Source of the DNA: Bacteroidales bacterium
GTDB taxonomy: Bacteria; Bacteroidota; Bacteroidia; Bacteroidales; UBA12077
Reading direction: 5' to 3'
NCBI GenBank assembly: GCA_003446015.1
Contig: DMBU01000191.1
Coordinates: 1 to 54,887, forward strand
DNA length: 54,887 bases
The translations under genes were made by a program, and so were the position numbers. A model generated the notes under the pieces. That model did no database searches and had not been told where the DNA came from. It saw only the letters and a program-made list of their open reading frames with translations. Positions 1-9,573 of this stretch are shown here, in pieces (the first letter of the stretch is position 1; each line of letters starts with the position of its first letter).

Positions 1-552
1 ATTCATTCACGAACCGATTTTGATTTATCGCAACATCAGAAATTCTCCGGTAAAAAATTGCAATATTTTGATCATGAGTCGGGCGAAAGTTATGTTCCTT
101 TTGTTGTTGAAACATCAATTGGCTTAGACAGAACATTTTTAACAATACTCTCAGCTTGTTTAAAGGAAGAGGAAGTCAGGAAGGATGAGGGAGAATCGGA
201 TACCAGAGTTGTGTTGCAAATTCCACCGGCATTAGCACCAATTAAACTGGCTGTATTACCATTGATTAAAAAAGACGGTTTACCAGAAAAAGCACGTGAA
301 ATTATCGATGAATTAAAATTTGATTTTACTTGTCAGTACGACGAAAAAGATTCTATTGGACGCCGATATCGTCGTCAGGATGCAATTGGAACACCATATT
401 GTGTAACTATCGATCACCAAACACTGGAAGACAATACCGTTACAATTCGTGATCGTGATTCGATGGAGCAGGAAAGAGTTCAAATTAAAGAACTTTTTGA
501 AATGCTCGATGAAAAAGTGAGCATGAAGAAATTATTGAAGAAAATATTTTAA
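1..552 (+). CDS. glyS: Glycyl-tRNA synthetase, C-terminal part (cut by window edge)
   Basis: The frame is open from base 1 and reads HSRTDFDLSQHQ before the first possible start, so this is the 3' part of a longer gene. The protein is the alpha2 (eukaryote/archaea-like, single-chain) class II glycyl-tRNA synthetase, which charges tRNA-Gly in the cytoplasm. Class II motif 3 is seen in VETSIGLDRTFL, and the anticodon-binding domain follows (IPPALAPIKLAVLPL, then RRYRRQDAIGTPYCVTID and VTIRDRDSMEQ). It ends 9 bases before the next gene and is probably co-transcribed with it. The N-terminal catalytic part lies outside the window. Confidence 0.95.
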   Translation: MHSRTDFDLSQHQKFSGKKLQYFDHESGESYVPFVVETSIGLDRTFLTILSACLKEEEVRKDEGESDTRVVLQIPPALAPIKLAVLPLIKKDGLPEKAREIIDELKFDFTCQYDEKDSIGRRYRRQDAIGTPYCVTIDHQTLEDNTVTIRDRDSMEQERVQIKELFEMLDEKVSMKKLLKKIF

Positions 553-561
553 CTACACTGT

Positions 562-1842
562 GTGGAAGAAAAGAAAAAAATCTTAATCATAACTTATTAC
601 TGGCCTCCAAGCGGAGGGGCAGGTGTTCAGCGTTGGTTAAAATTTGCTAAATATCTTCCGGAGTTTGGTGTTGAGCCTATCATTTTAACAGTTGACCCGA
701 AGTATGCTTCATATCCTCAGAGAGACGAAAGTCTGGAAAAGGATATACGTTCTGATTTAAAAGTTTTTAAAACAAAATCATTTGAACCATTAAATTTGTT
801 GTCGGGTCTTTTTGGCAAGAAAAATGTACCATACGGTGGATTTACCAATGTGAATAAACAAAGTTTTTTACAAACTGTTCTGCGATTTATTCGTGGCAAT
901 TTTTTTATTCCCGATGCCAGAATAGGATGGAACAGGTATGCGTACAAAAAAGCGAAAGAAATTATAAAAGAATACAATATTGAAACGGTCATAACAACCA
1001 GTCCGCCACATTCAACACAATTAATAGGATTAAAACTAAAAAAGAATCTCAACATCAACTGGATTGCCGATTTTCGCGATCCCTGGACAGATATTTATTA
1101 TTACAAGGATTTATTGCATACCGGTTTCGCAAAAAGATTGGATAAGAAAAAAGAACTAAAGGTTTTGGAAGGTGCTGATCGGGTTATCGTTGTTGGCAAG
1201 TCTCTAAAAGAAAAATTTTATCATAAAGTTTTGCAAGATAAAATTACAGTTATTTCGAATGGATTTGACGAAGAAGATTTTACAGGAATTGTCCAAAAAC
1301 CAGATGTTTTTACAATAACATACACAGGAACACTTTCAGATCAGTATAATATTTCGACCTTTATTGAAGCGTGTAAAGAATTAAAATCAAAAGGAATTAA
1401 TTTTATTATTCGCTTTGTTGGCAATATTTCAGATTATAACCTGAACGGATTCAAGACTGCTGGTTTGTTTGAAAATTTAGAGATTGTAACTTATGTACCT
1501 CATCAAAAATCAATTGAATATTTATTTAAATCTTCAGTATTGTTATTGGTAATCCCCGATTTTGTTGGCAATAAAGAGATTCTTACAGGGAAACTTTTTG
1601 AATATATAGCAACTCAAATTCCAATTATTGGAATAGGACCTAAAGATGGTGATGCTGCTGAAGTTATTAGTTTATGTAAATCAGGAGAGTTTTTTGATTG
1701 TAAAAATTCTGAAGAAATCGCAAAATATATTATTGGATTGAGGCACGATTGGGTTGCAGGGATACAAAACGAGACAAATCATGTTGAGATTAAAAAGTTA
1801 TCAAGAAAATTTTTAACTGGGCAGGTCGTAAAATTAATTTAA
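562..1842 (+). CDS. Glycosyltransferase family 4-like protein
   Basis: A 426-residue protein starting at GTG; no ATG lies near the N-terminus. The N-terminal fold begins ILIITYYWPPSGGAGVQRW, typical of GT4 enzymes that recognise the acceptor with a Gly-rich loop after the first beta strand. A Rossmann half follows from about residue 230 (VISNGFDEEDF, then FTITYTGTLSDQYN), with a nucleotide-sugar site near GKLFEYIATQIPIIGIG. It is likely to transfer a sugar onto a lipid-linked glycan at the inner membrane. It lies directly after glyS and converges on the polysaccharide operon with a single base between stop codons. The exact sugar cannot be read from the sequence. Confidence 0.85.
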   Translation: MEEKKKILIITYYWPPSGGAGVQRWLKFAKYLPEFGVEPIILTVDPKYASYPQRDESLEKDIRSDLKVFKTKSFEPLNLLSGLFGKKNVPYGGFTNVNKQSFLQTVLRFIRGNFFIPDARIGWNRYAYKKAKEIIKEYNIETVITTSPPHSTQLIGLKLKKNLNINWIADFRDPWTDIYYYKDLLHTGFAKRLDKKKELKVLEGADRVIVVGKSLKEKFYHKVLQDKITVISNGFDEEDFTGIVQKPDVFTITYTGTLSDQYNISTFIEACKELKSKGINFIIRFVGNISDYNLNGFKTAGLFENLEIVTYVPHQKSIEYLFKSSVLLLVIPDFVGNKEILTGKLFEYIATQIPIIGIGPKDGDAAEVISLCKSGEFFDCKNSEEIAKYIIGLRHDWVAGIQNETNHVEIKKLSRKFLTGQVVKLI

Positions 1843-1843
1843 A

Positions 1844-3319
1844 TTATTTTTTCCAGGTCTTTGGATTTCTCCATCTTTTAAAGAACCCTCTTATTCTTTC
1901 AATTTCAATAATTTCATAAAACCCAAATAATCGAAGAATTAATGGGAATGAACCAATTAAAATGATTTTTAATAATATTTTCAAATAAAAATTAACATGA
2001 ATAAAAAGCAATGATATCATATAAAGACCTGCACTTATTGCTACTAAAATAACTATTTTACTTATTTCATAACGAATCTTATAAAATTTAAATGAATATT
2101 TATAAAAAGCGGTTGACATAACTATCCATGAAATAATTGTTGCTATGGCTGCCCCATAAATCCCATAAATAGGAACCAAAATTAGATTTAAACCAAAATT
2201 TAAAATAGCTGCAAAAAGTACAATGGTTGCATTGTATTTGGTTTTTTTTGCAAAATGCAAGCCAAGAGAGTAAACGTATTGTACTCCTTTAAAAATAAAA
2301 GCAAGTGATATGAAAGGTACTATTTTATATGCAGCGTTATAGTCTGAGTTTTTTGAAAAAAGTTCAATTACTTCTTGTGAAAATAAGGATATAAACAGAC
2401 TTGCTGTAACAAGGATAAATGTATAATAAGTCAGTATTTTAGAAAAAAAACGCTGAGCATCTGGTTTATCAAAGTTTTTATAAGCTATTGGTAAGAAGCC
2501 TGTTTGAAATGACTGGATTATAATAACGTTTGTTACACTTGCAAGTTTATAACCAAGAGAATAAATTCCAACTTCAGAATAATCTAAAAAATATTTTATA
2601 ATAAAACGATCTCCCATAGTAAGTAACATCATTGAGATGGTTGAAAATACCAGCGGAATACCGTAGCTTATCATTTTCCTTAACTCTGCAAAGTTATAAT
2701 GCCAGATCATGTTTTTAATTAAAAATGGCAGTGTAATAACTGTAATAAAGGTATTTCCAATGAGCTGACTCAGAATTATACCTTTAACACCCAATCCCAT
2801 ATATTTGATAAAATAGATATTTAAAATCAGAATCGCAGTTAATCTTAATCCTGAAATTGAAATAAAAAGCACAGGCTTTTCTTTTAATCTTATTAAATCA
2901 AAAGAAAATAAATTTAGAATTTCGAATGAAACAGATAAAAAGAGTATTAAAAAATAAACTGCATATTCGTCTTTTTCAAAAAACAGATTTGAGAAGGACC
3001 TTCTAAAAGGCTGTAATATAAAATTTAGTAAGAGGATGATTATAAATGCGCTAATGTAAGTGGTAAAGAGTAATGATTTTTTAGTTCTTTCAGAATTCTC
3101 ATTGGAACACCATCTCATCATCGAGGTTGACAGTTTAAAACTAAACACTGCAACCATAATCGTAGCAGTAACTTCTAAGATGGCAAATATCCCATATTCT
3201 TCGGTTGTTAAATAACTTGTATATAAGGGTAAAAGAATAAATCCGATCAGCTTAGAACTGATATTTCCCAAACTATATATGATGGTTTGTTTGGCAGTAT
3301 GTTTTAATTTTCCAAGCAT
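1844..3319 (-). CDS. Wzx-type polysaccharide flippase (MOP superfamily)
   Basis: A 491-residue, very hydrophobic protein with roughly 12-14 membrane segments. The N-terminus (TAKQTIIYSLGNISSKLIGFILLPLYTSYL...EEYGIF) matches the RfbX/Wzx polysaccharide-transporter family, which moves undecaprenyl-linked oligosaccharide units across the inner membrane. It is the last gene of the minus-strand polysaccharide operon, and its start overlaps the end of the deacetylase gene by 16 bases. The basic C-terminal tail (RIRGFFKRWRNPKTWKK) should be cytoplasmic. The gene name wzx is likely but not proven. Confidence 0.87.
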   Translation of the reverse strand: MLGKLKHTAKQTIIYSLGNISSKLIGFILLPLYTSYLTTEEYGIFAILEVTATIMVAVFSFKLSTSMMRWCSNENSERTKKSLLFTTYISAFIIILLLNFILQPFRRSFSNLFFEKDEYAVYFLILFLSVSFEILNLFSFDLIRLKEKPVLFISISGLRLTAILILNIYFIKYMGLGVKGIILSQLIGNTFITVITLPFLIKNMIWHYNFAELRKMISYGIPLVFSTISMMLLTMGDRFIIKYFLDYSEVGIYSLGYKLASVTNVIIIQSFQTGFLPIAYKNFDKPDAQRFFSKILTYYTFILVTASLFISLFSQEVIELFSKNSDYNAAYKIVPFISLAFIFKGVQYVYSLGLHFAKKTKYNATIVLFAAILNFGLNLILVPIYGIYGAAIATIISWIVMSTAFYKYSFKFYKIRYEISKIVILVAISAGLYMISLLFIHVNFYLKILLKIILIGSFPLILRLFGFYEIIEIERIRGFFKRWRNPKTWKK

Positions 3320-4683
3320 TTGTCAATAATTTCGTATCCCAACTCGTTCACAGGTTTTTCAGAGTAAATATATGAAAGTAAAGCTTCGTAAAAACTTTTA
3401 ATTCCAGGAAACCGATCTTCATCAAAGAAATCATTATGCCACAATAAAGTAAATACACCCTTAAATTTTTTAATTTCATGAATTAAATATTTCACGGATT
3501 CTAGAGCTTCTGAATTGTTTAAATGTCTATAATGGAATAAAGTTACATCCATAACGTTTAAAGGAATCTCCCAGACCTGAATCATTCTATCACTCTCAAA
3601 ATCGTACAGTTTAAATGGAAGACAAAAAGAGTTTCGAAATCCTTCACGCTCTGCAAAACTTAACGAAGTATCATATGACAATCCTACTTTCTCATGATTT
3701 AGTGTTGTTTGTGGCAGCTTATACAAAAGTCTGTGTTGCCTTATACCTGAAACTTTTTTAGGGAGGTTAGCATTTAGATTGTCAAGAATCTGAATTAGTC
3801 GATTTTCATTGACAACTGATGCAACAGTTCCATGCAATCCTATTTCACATTCTTCTTTTATAAGATATTGAAATAAGGAATTAATCCTTTTTTCTGAATA
3901 ATGATAATTAGAATCGTGGTGTTTTTTATCCTTTTGTAAAAAGTAAAAGGCAGAACGAAAATTATTTCTTTTTTCTATTTCTCTGAGGTAATTAAAATTC
4001 CATGCTGGATTTTGTTTTTTACATAATTTAAGTAACTCAAGACTGGTTTTTAGAACATGTTTAATATTGGTATAAAAACTATAATATGTTTTTACTAATC
4101 CCAAAGTTTCTTTTATTTTATATAATAAGCGATTAAAAGTATAGTAATCTACATTATCAATGTCGTGTGTTAAGAAAAAAGCAAAATTATAAAATAATGT
4201 TTTCTTCTTTAATTCTATATTTTGAAACTTTAAAAATTCTTTAAATGCGGTTTCAATTATTTTAAAATAATAATTAACAATAGGTTTGTCTACGATTCCC
4301 AGTTTATCCTGAACAGAGTTTTTAAATGTAAATCTTCCAAAACTATCTAAGTTCTTACTATTGTACTCTTGGTATCCAGACAATAAGTAAAAACAAGATT
4401 TTAAAATATCATGGTAAAAAACTAAATTATTATTTACAATTGAATAAAACTTTTCTTCAGAAGAAAGGGGGAATAATATTGGAATATTATCAATCTGAAA
4501 TATTTTCGGAAAATCTATTTTTTTGTCAGAAAGCTTGAATATTATTTTGCCAGAATTATTAACAATAAAATCATCCTTCGTATTAAAAACGAAAAACTTT
4601 TTTATTTCATCATTAATATCAATTGAAAGATTTAAATGATAAAAAACATATTCGATCTGTTTTGAAGTTAAATATCCTTTCAT
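3304..4683 (-). CDS. Polysaccharide deacetylase-like protein
   Basis: A 459-residue protein with an unassigned N-terminal domain of about 160 residues and a NodB-like deacetylase barrel. The metal-site motif is FLTHDIDNVDYY (HDID at residues 173-176). A later His motif is EIGLHGT, and LLWHNDFF near the C-terminus may complete the active site. Members often sit in capsule or O-antigen clusters and are expected to remove N-acetyl groups from a glycan, although some have lost catalysis. There is no obvious signal peptide, so it may act in the cytoplasm on a precursor. Its start codon overlaps the SGNH gene stop by 4 bases (ATGA), indicating translational coupling. Confidence 0.75.
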   Translation of the reverse strand: MKGYLTSKQIEYVFYHLNLSIDINDEIKKFFVFNTKDDFIVNNSGKIIFKLSDKKIDFPKIFQIDNIPILFPLSSEEKFYSIVNNNLVFYHDILKSCFYLLSGYQEYNSKNLDSFGRFTFKNSVQDKLGIVDKPIVNYYFKIIETAFKEFLKFQNIELKKKTLFYNFAFFLTHDIDNVDYYTFNRLLYKIKETLGLVKTYYSFYTNIKHVLKTSLELLKLCKKQNPAWNFNYLREIEKRNNFRSAFYFLQKDKKHHDSNYHYSEKRINSLFQYLIKEECEIGLHGTVASVVNENRLIQILDNLNANLPKKVSGIRQHRLLYKLPQTTLNHEKVGLSYDTSLSFAEREGFRNSFCLPFKLYDFESDRMIQVWEIPLNVMDVTLFHYRHLNNSEALESVKYLIHEIKKFKGVFTLLWHNDFFDEDRFPGIKSFYEALLSYIYSEKPVNELGYEIIDKCLEN

Positions 4684-5402
4684 TTAGCTAGCGACTTAAT
4701 AATAATCTTGCTTATTTCGTCCGCTACAATCTTATGCCCAATTGTTGAATAATGTATCCCGTCAGGGAAATGTTTCTCTGTTTCAAGAAAGCTTAAATCT
4801 ATAAATTCTTGATCATTTTCTAAAGCAATACTTTTCATAATATTATTGTATTGAATATGTTTCTTTAATGATCCTGGTAAAGCTTTTTCTACTCTTGTAT
4901 TTGCTAGGTTAATTGGTAAAACAATAATTTTAGCGTTTGTTTCTTTTATTAATGATTTTATAAGAATTTCAAAGTATCTTTTATATTCCTTAAAAGAAAT
5001 CCAACTCCTTTTAAATCTTAATTTAACTAAGATAGGTCTAAACTTGATTATTATATTGCGATATAAGAATTCAGGAATGTTATAAATCAGGCGATCTCTT
5101 TTATTACTTGCCAATCTATAAAACCATAATGGAATCTCTCTTGTTGAGGCATCTACAACACCTAGATTTACAATAAAAAAATCTGGAAATGTTTGAATGA
5201 GCTCATCAATTTTAACAATCGTATTGTAAATAGTTGTTGCGCCTTGTGCCTTGTTGTGAATAAAAATAGATCTGTCGGGTGAATGAGAATGAATAATCTC
5301 TTCTAAATGTTGGCCGTAATTTTTATTTAGAGGAAACTTCTCTGGGGGTCTTGTTCTTAGCGCAACTGAGTTCCCTATAATAGTGATTTTTAAATTTCGC
5401 AT
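4680..5402 (-). CDS. SGNH/GDSL hydrolase family protein
   Basis: A 240-residue protein. Block I is IIGNSVALR with candidate nucleophile Ser12 (GNS in place of GDS). Block V is FPDGIHYSTIGHKI, with the Asp214-x-x-His217 pair of the family. Block III is GVVD where GxND is usual, so the oxyanion Asn may be missing. The family includes esterases that add or remove O-acetyl groups on glycans. In this operon it probably tailors O-acylation of the surface polysaccharide. No signal peptide is visible. Catalytic activity is uncertain because of the altered block III. Confidence 0.72.
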   Translation of the reverse strand: MRNLKITIIGNSVALRTRPPEKFPLNKNYGQHLEEIIHSHSPDRSIFIHNKAQGATTIYNTIVKIDELIQTFPDFFIVNLGVVDASTREIPLWFYRLASNKRDRLIYNIPEFLYRNIIIKFRPILVKLRFKRSWISFKEYKRYFEILIKSLIKETNAKIIVLPINLANTRVEKALPGSLKKHIQYNNIMKSIALENDQEFIDLSFLETEKHFPDGIHYSTIGHKIVADEISKIIIKSLAK

Positions 5403-5422
5403 AAAGTGACATTCTTTATTTT

Positions 5423-6268
5423 TTAATTCAATTGTGCAAATACAAAATGGTTTTTAACAACAGTACAAGTATAATTTCTTTTTGTTAAAATATCTGAGAT
5501 TAAAGATGCTGCATGTACTTTATTCTTATCATATCTTGCGGCAATTGCTATATAATTTGGCCTGTACCCTTGCAATCCTTCAAGTGCTTCTGGCTCAACT
5601 CCATTTAATTGAATTAACATAAAGTTTATATGATCAATTTTTTGTTCCTGAAGAATATGATCTAAAGAATCTACAGAGATTTTCAATGTATCACTACTTT
5701 CATAATTTAATTCTACACTTCCCGACTGATGATCTCCTTTTTTTCGATTAAAATTCATCTCGTTCTTTTCTTTCCACACACCTTTAGGTACAATAATTAC
5801 ATTTTGCAAATTGTTTTCTGTGATATTTTTTTTTAGAATTTTTAAATTATCAGGCATGGGTTCAATTGCGATTATTTTTCCGTCTTTTCCAACTTTTTCT
5901 GATAGGTAGATGGTGTAATGCCCCATGTATGCACCCATTTCAGCAACATAATCTCCTGGTTGTGTCTTATAAAACATCTCTTTTCGTGGTCCACCCAGCA
6001 TTAATCCTCCCTCAAAATATCTTATAACAATGTCGTTAGCAACCAAAAAGGACTCAAAAGGTAAAACAGATTTAAGCTTTGAAGGTAAAAGATTATAATA
6101 TTTTTTATCTTTTAAATTACTTTTTAAACCATAGAAAACAGGCCCGTTTATTAACTTTACAAAAGGTACATTTTCATGATCAACTCCTGCTTTCTCAATC
6201 TTTAATTTTGAAATTTTTCTCGTTAATTTTATTCTATTCCAAATATATTTTAAATCAGATATTTTCAT
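5423..6268 (-). CDS. FkbM family methyltransferase
   Basis: A 281-residue protein. The S-adenosylmethionine site is PGDYVAEMGAYMGHYTIYLSE (glycine loop at about residues 108-119), followed by KIIAIEPMPDNLKILKKNI, the FkbM pattern in which an acidic residue after strand 2 binds the ribose. The family O-methylates sugars and other hydroxyls, and is common in polysaccharide clusters. Usual catalytic motifs further on are weakly conserved. It overlaps the upstream toroid gene by 14 bases, so it belongs to the same transcript. Confidence 0.82.
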   Translation of the reverse strand: MKISDLKYIWNRIKLTRKISKLKIEKAGVDHENVPFVKLINGPVFYGLKSNLKDKKYYNLLPSKLKSVLPFESFLVANDIVIRYFEGGLMLGGPRKEMFYKTQPGDYVAEMGAYMGHYTIYLSEKVGKDGKIIAIEPMPDNLKILKKNITENNLQNVIIVPKGVWKEKNEMNFNRKKGDHQSGSVELNYESSDTLKISVDSLDHILQEQKIDHINFMLIQLNGVEPEALEGLQGYRPNYIAIAARYDKNKVHAASLISDILTKRNYTCTVVKNHFVFAQLN

Positions 6269-7460
6269 TAGTGTCAGGGTTTTTATCTAACAAAAAAGTT
6301 AAAGCTCTTAGCATCCACGATTCTGACCAGCGAATATAAGGAGTTTTATCAATTCTGCCATTTTTATAAATTCTAAAATAGAAAAAACCTTTTTCATCAA
6401 TCATGTTTTCAATTGTCCATTTAGCAATTTCATTTGCAATTTTTTCTAAAACGGGATTTCCTGATTTCATTTCTCCCAAAGTAATTATAGCCTGAGCGCA
6501 ACTTTGTATGTCAATCGGATAAATCGATTTATTTGTCATTTTAGGAATACTGTTATCTACAAAAAGATTTTTTAGATAGAATTCCAAGCCTTTATTAATT
6601 GTATGATCCAGGTCAAATCCACCAACAGTATATTTCTTAATTACTTCGAGTGATTCTAACACAAATCCAGTATGATAATTGTCTATTTTACCAATAATCT
6701 TATCTGGTGGGGCCCAATAGAACCAGGAACCATCCTCATTTTGATGTTTAATGGTAAAGTTCATCGCTTTTATACCAAATTCTTTAAATTTCCCTATTTT
6801 ACTATAAAACCAGGTTCTAATTAATACTGCTGCAGCCAGCATGCTAGCATTATGAATATTATAGTTATCAACACTTGTATAACTAAAACAAATAAATCCA
6901 TCTTCATCCTCTTGCCATTTTAGATTTTCGATGAAAAAATTACAAGCCTCGATTGCAATTTCAAGATATTCTTCTTCTTTTATAACTTCATAAGCATCCA
7001 AAAAAGCATTTGCTACCTGTGATGTTACTGTGGCTCTAGGTATGTTGGCAGGAATAAGTTTTCTTGAATACCAGTTGTAAGGTTGTCCCCAACAATATTT
7101 ATTGTAACCAATCGAAGGATTTTGTTTTAACCAATCTAAAGCTTTCAAAGCTTTGTCTAATGAATCTTTATTTTTTGAAAGTTTATAATGAGCAAGATAG
7201 GCTCTGGCTAAAACTGCTTGACCCTGAGGATATATCTTCTTTTTTATTATAAAAACTTTACGAAGAAAATTTGTGTAATTTTCTGCTAATAGAATAGCAG
7301 GGGCTGTTAAAATCTTTGTAAATTTTGATTTCTGACTGAAGTTAATTATCCAAATATAAATAGCTTGAGCTTTTATATCAGAGACATCATAACTCATAGG
7401 TCCATTTTTATCGATCCAATTATCAAGTTGGTTATATGTTGAAGTAATTAAAGATTTCAT
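6255..7460 (-). CDS. Predicted alpha/alpha-toroid protein of polysaccharide cluster
   Basis: A 401-residue protein made of repeating helix pairs with aromatic and acidic turns, for example QVANAFLDAYEVIKEEEYLE, NEDGSWFYWAPP, DNYHTGFVLESLEVI and DIQSCAQAIITLGEM. This resembles the alpha/alpha-barrel of glycan hydrolases, lyases, epimerases and terpenoid-cyclase-like proteins. Related proteins in capsule clusters are often poorly named. No signal peptide is visible, so it probably acts in the cytoplasm on a nucleotide- or lipid-linked sugar. The NYHTG and Asp-Gly-Ser-Trp motifs are candidate active-site loops. I do not recognise a specific reaction. Confidence 0.6.
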   Translation of the reverse strand: MKSLITSTYNQLDNWIDKNGPMSYDVSDIKAQAIYIWIINFSQKSKFTKILTAPAILLAENYTNFLRKVFIIKKKIYPQGQAVLARAYLAHYKLSKNKDSLDKALKALDWLKQNPSIGYNKYCWGQPYNWYSRKLIPANIPRATVTSQVANAFLDAYEVIKEEEYLEIAIEACNFFIENLKWQEDEDGFICFSYTSVDNYNIHNASMLAAAVLIRTWFYSKIGKFKEFGIKAMNFTIKHQNEDGSWFYWAPPDKIIGKIDNYHTGFVLESLEVIKKYTVGGFDLDHTINKGLEFYLKNLFVDNSIPKMTNKSIYPIDIQSCAQAIITLGEMKSGNPVLEKIANEIAKWTIENMIDEKGFFYFRIYKNGRIDKTPYIRWSESWMLRALTFLLDKNPDTNENI

Positions 7461-8342
7461 TTATATTTTATAATCATATTTTTTTGCCAAATCTGAGCAT
7501 GTTCTTTTTAGAATTATTTTTTGATCTTGATCCCAATCTTCATATTTGGGAAAAGAACCCTGTATTTGAGTATTTGATTTTTTACCTAATGACTTTAAAA
7601 TTGCTGCCTTAGAGATATCGATGTCCAGAAATGTCAATAATGAATTTACATTTTCTACAGATAATTCATTAAAATTAAAATTTTGACAGCGAGACGAATG
7701 TTTTTCTTTAAAATTCTCAATAAAAAGATTAGTTTCATTCCATAGCCATGCCGTTTTTTCTAGTTGTGATAATGTTTCCCAATTTAGATTTTGATGCTTG
7801 TTTTGAGGAGTTATCCTTTTTATATCATCTGGATTATTTGTTGAATAATAATTTCTTCTTATTCCAGACCTTACAAATTCCCCGGGATGCCGGAATAAAT
7901 GAACAAATTTTGCCTCAGGGAAAAGCTCTGCTAAAATAGGGGCAAAAAAAGTAATGTAATTATTTGTTTCAACATATCTTTTCTCGGTTTTATAAGTATA
8001 TCTTAAATATTGTTCCCGTCCGGCAAAATAAATTTCTTTTAGTAGGTTCTTTTCTGAGTCAGTCGGGAGATTATAATTTAAAATTTCATAAGCAAATTTA
8101 CCTTGTACTGCCAGGTTCGGAACAGGGCTGTGTAAAATCATAAGTGATTTGTTATGCTTTAATAAATCAGAAAACCATTTGGTTCCGCATCTGCCTGTCG
8201 AAAGAAAAAAGACAGGGTTTTTAATGTATTTATTAAGATTTGACCTTAAATCAAAGACATTTACCTTTTTTTTTGATCTGCCTGCTTTCAGTAGCCAGTA
8301 TATATCTTCTAATGAAATATTTGTAAGTTCTTTCAAATTCAT
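7461..8342 (-). CDS. Sulfotransferase family protein (polysaccharide operon)
   Basis: A 293-residue protein. The 5'-phosphosulfate loop is FFLSTGRCGTKWFSDLL (residues 46-60), and the 3'-phosphate motif is KFVHLFRHPGEFVRSGIRRNYY, so PAPS is the expected sulfate donor. In this context it probably sulfates a sugar of the surface polysaccharide. It lies directly after the first glycosyltransferase of the operon (11-base gap) and its stop abuts the start of the toroid gene. It belongs to a different subgroup from the second sulfotransferase at 32472-33338, whose loop is SYPKSGNTW. Confidence 0.8.
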   Translation of the reverse strand: MNLKELTNISLEDIYWLLKAGRSKKKVNVFDLRSNLNKYIKNPVFFLSTGRCGTKWFSDLLKHNKSLMILHSPVPNLAVQGKFAYEILNYNLPTDSEKNLLKEIYFAGREQYLRYTYKTEKRYVETNNYITFFAPILAELFPEAKFVHLFRHPGEFVRSGIRRNYYSTNNPDDIKRITPQNKHQNLNWETLSQLEKTAWLWNETNLFIENFKEKHSSRCQNFNFNELSVENVNSLLTFLDIDISKAAILKSLGKKSNTQIQGSFPKYEDWDQDQKIILKRTCSDLAKKYDYKI

Positions 8343-8353
8343 TTTCTGACTTT

Positions 8354-9544
8354 TTAAGAATACAAATTAACTAAATTCTTTCCTGCAATTTGAGTATTAT
8401 ATTTTTCTTCAACAGCTTTTTTCCCATTTCGCCCTATTTCCAGCCTAAGATTAATATCTTTATAGAATATTTCAATATTTTTTGCTAAATCATTAACATC
8501 TTCACTTTTAAAAACCAAACCACAATTTTCTTCAACAACAATTTTGGCTTGAGGTTTACAATCAGAAACAATTAATGGGCGTTCAAACAGCATATATTGA
8601 AACACTTTATTTGCTACACCTGATTCATGTTGATCATTCTTTACAATGGGTGATAAACAAACATCGCTAATCTCTATAAATGAAGGTAAGAGACTTATAT
8701 CTTTCCAAGAGTAATGTATAATGCTTTCTTTAATTTCAGGAGTACTGATTGCTTCAAAAAATCTTGATTTTTCTATCTTATCAACCGGACCAATTAACAA
8801 TAACTTGATGTTTTTATTATTTTTTAAGAGAATTTTTAACGCATCAATAACAGTGAATATGCCTCTTCGTTCTGAAATTACACCAAAATAGAAAAGAATA
8901 AAATCAGAACCTTTATTGTAAATGGTTGGATCGATTATATAATTATCAAATTCTTTTAGATCAGGAATGTTTGGGTAAATAGCAAACTGATTAGCATTCA
9001 GGAAAGAATATTTTTCAAGCAAATCATCTCTGAAAGTTTCGCTTAATACAACTATATTTTTAGGATAACTTAAGTATTTTTTTTCGAGTTTTTCCCATTT
9101 GTTCGGACGAATTAAAAATCTTAAAGGGAATTGATACATCCATTTGTATCCTTTAACTGCAGCAGGATAATTTTCATGCAAATCCAAGGTAAATTCAACC
9201 AATAAGTTTTTAGTAGCATAATACGCTGGCTTCGACATATACAAATCGTGCACGTGCAGTGCATCAATTGCATATTCTTTAATAAATTTTTTGATTTGTC
9301 GTTTCCAGAAAAGATTATAAAATTCCACTGTGTTATTAAATGCAAAAAGAATATTACGAAGTTTTTGATTAATACTTATTCTGGAAATCTGGAAATCGGA
9401 AAGAATCTCTTTTTGTTCATATTTACCGTAATTAAAACAGAGTATAAAAACGTTAAACCCATGATTTGCAAGTATTTTACATTCGTTCAAAACCCTTGCA
9501 TCCCCATAAAGCTCACTGTCTATAATAACTCCTATGTTTTTCAT
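8354..9544 (-). CDS. Glycosyltransferase family 4, first gene of polysaccharide operon
   Basis: A GT-B glycosyltransferase of 396 residues starting MKNIGVIIDSELYGDARVL. A longer frame could begin at TTG (9568), but a TAnnTTTG promoter element at 9566-9573 overlaps that codon, so ATG at 9544 is preferred. The C-terminal half has FILFYFGVISERRGIFTVIDAL and the donor-sugar site HESGVANKVFQYMLFERPLIVSD, followed by GLVFKSEDVNDLAK. It is likely to build the repeat unit of the exported polysaccharide. The acceptor and donor are unknown. Confidence 0.84.
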   Translation of the reverse strand: MKNIGVIIDSELYGDARVLNECKILANHGFNVFILCFNYGKYEQKEILSDFQISRISINQKLRNILFAFNNTVEFYNLFWKRQIKKFIKEYAIDALHVHDLYMSKPAYYATKNLLVEFTLDLHENYPAAVKGYKWMYQFPLRFLIRPNKWEKLEKKYLSYPKNIVVLSETFRDDLLEKYSFLNANQFAIYPNIPDLKEFDNYIIDPTIYNKGSDFILFYFGVISERRGIFTVIDALKILLKNNKNIKLLLIGPVDKIEKSRFFEAISTPEIKESIIHYSWKDISLLPSFIEISDVCLSPIVKNDQHESGVANKVFQYMLFERPLIVSDCKPQAKIVVEENCGLVFKSEDVNDLAKNIEIFYKDINLRLEIGRNGKKAVEEKYNTQIAGKNLVNLYS

Positions 9545-9565
9545 ATGAAATTTACTTTTAGCACT

Positions 9566-9573
9566 CAAAAATA
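9566..9573 (-). promoter_or_regulatory. Promoter -7 element of polysaccharide operon
   Basis: On the minus strand this reads TATTTTTG, matching the Bacteroidota -7 consensus TAnnTTTG. A TTTG lies 24 bases upstream (9598-9601), a longer spacing than usual. Transcription would start about 15 bases before the ATG at 9544. Confidence 0.5.

Noticed and set aside
717..1058. A 113-codon minus-strand frame
   Set aside because: Antisense to a well-supported glycosyltransferase and without family features.
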